A program made the translations under genes and the position numbers. From NCBI GenBank assembly GCA_007116915.1, contig SKHQ01000041.1, positions 1 to 11,636 of the forward strand: a stretch of DNA of 11,636 bases, read 5' to 3'. Origin of the DNA: Candidatus Methanomethylophilaceae archaeon (lineage in GTDB: Archaea > Thermoplasmatota > Thermoplasmata > Methanomassiliicoccales > Methanomethylophilaceae). Below, in pieces: positions 11,433 through 11,636 of the stretch (position 1 is the first letter of the stretch; every line of letters begins with the position of its first letter). The notes below the pieces were generated by a model, which saw nothing but the letters and a program-made list of their open reading frames with translations, searched no databases and was not told the origin of the DNA.

Positions 11433-11468
11433 GGTCGGTGAGGGTCAGACGATCTGGCCCCTCCGACC
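11433..11468 (+). other. Strong RNA hairpin between the AIM24-family gene and the next gene
   Basis: An inverted repeat with an 8-pair core, GGGTCAGA (11442-11449) against TCTGGCCC (11453-11460) with one T-G wobble and a CGA loop, extended by GGTCGG (11433-11438) against CCGACC (11463-11468) across a small internal loop. It starts 11 bases after the AIM24-family stop and ends just before the GGAGAT ribosome binding site of the next gene. No T-run follows, so it does not look like a simple terminator; mRNA processing, stability or control of the downstream start are alternatives. Confidence 0.6.
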
Positions 11469-11474
11469 ATTAAA

Positions 11475-11480
11475 GGAGAT
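11475..11480 (+). promoter_or_regulatory. Ribosome binding site of the last gene
   Basis: GGAGAT lies six bases before the ATG at 11487. It decides between two close ATG codons: the one at 11479 overlaps this site and its frame closes after 16 codons, so 11487 is the start. Confidence 0.7.
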
Positions 11481-11486
11481 GCCCGA

Positions 11487-11636
11487 ATGGAAGAAAAGAG
11501 GTCCGATAACAATAGCGAGTTGCGTTTGAACGGCGCGGTATTCCTGGCGATTTATATCGCCGTGGCGGTTCTGGGTGTTTTGGCGATCCTCTTCGTGGCT
11601 GCCAATCTTCACGCCGTTATATACTGGCTGATAGTG
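11487..11636 (+). CDS. Membrane protein, 5' part only, unidentified
   Basis: The frame is open for 50 codons to the window edge. It begins with a short polar segment, MEEKRSDNNSELRLNG, followed by a strongly hydrophobic stretch, AVFLAIYIAVAVLGVLAILF (17-36), and a second hydrophobic run toward the edge (HAVIYWLIV). This looks like an N-terminal transmembrane helix of a small or multi-pass membrane protein with its N-terminus in the cytoplasm. A good ribosome binding site, GGAGAT, precedes the ATG. It follows the AIM24-family gene by 65 bases on the same strand, separated by a strong hairpin. No family can be named from this fragment. Confidence 0.7.
   Translation, partial: MEEKRSDNNSELRLNGAVFLAIYIAVAVLGVLAILFVAANLHAVIYWLIV

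Noticed and set aside
1..11636. Possible mobile element, defence system, prophage or CRISPR array
   Set aside because: No transposase, integrase, nuclease, terminal inverted repeats or spaced repeats were seen; nearly all coding space is accounted for by conserved housekeeping, redox and membrane genes with uniform style.

Overview
This window is a compact stretch of archaeal chromosome. It is archaeal because it encodes ribosomal protein eL42 (L44e), a stand-alone Bud32 kinase of the KEOPS complex, a Dph6-type diphthamide ligase, an archaeal tRNA-Pro with an encoded CCA, and TATA-type promoters, several of them placed for leaderless transcripts. The look is euryarchaeal, perhaps Thermoplasmata or a relative, but that placement is an inference from gene style. 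At least five genes (rpiA, dph6, the upstream redoxin, the DUF6141-like gene and the epimerase) end in TAG, which argues against routine pyrrolysine decoding.

Layout, left to right. 1-211 (-) is the N-terminal part of eL42. 212-429 is a divergent promoter region. 430-792 (+) encodes a winged-helix regulator. 789-2331 (-) is a tightly overlapping three-gene operon: a 50-residue zinc-ribbon protein, a creatininase-family amidohydrolase resembling the archaeal FAPy deformylase ArfB, and ribose-5-phosphate isomerase RpiA. 2408-3109 (+) is dph6. 3061-4044 (-) holds two tandem redoxins. 4121-4675 (+) is a SAM methyltransferase. 4665-7304 (-) is a large RND/MMPL exporter, divergent from a two-helix DUF6141-like membrane protein at 7354-7881 (+). 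7882-8438 (-) holds a COG2426 small membrane protein preceded by tRNA-Pro(TGG). 8482-10605 (-) is the operon bud32, XTP/dITP pyrophosphatase, NAD-dependent sugar-nucleotide epimerase. 10708-11421 (+) is an AIM24/TIGR00266-family protein, followed by a strong hairpin and the start of a membrane protein that runs off the window.

How the genes relate: most are housekeeping functions in translation and its quality (eL42, Dph6, Bud32, tRNA-Pro), nucleotide-pool cleaning (XTP/dITP pyrophosphatase) and pentose/flavin precursor supply (RpiA plus the ArfB-like enzyme). Redox (redoxins) and envelope functions (RND exporter, DUF6141-like, COG2426) are interspersed. All four tail-to-tail gene pairs overlap or abut, and divergent gaps are 49-218 bp, so the genome is very compact.

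I see no mobile element, CRISPR array, prophage or defence island. The points most worth attention are an apparent CTG start codon in the AIM24-family gene, a long perfect-core hairpin after it, twin redoxins that share an altered active-site motif, and a 49-bp gap with one AT-rich element placed to serve two leaderless GTG starts.
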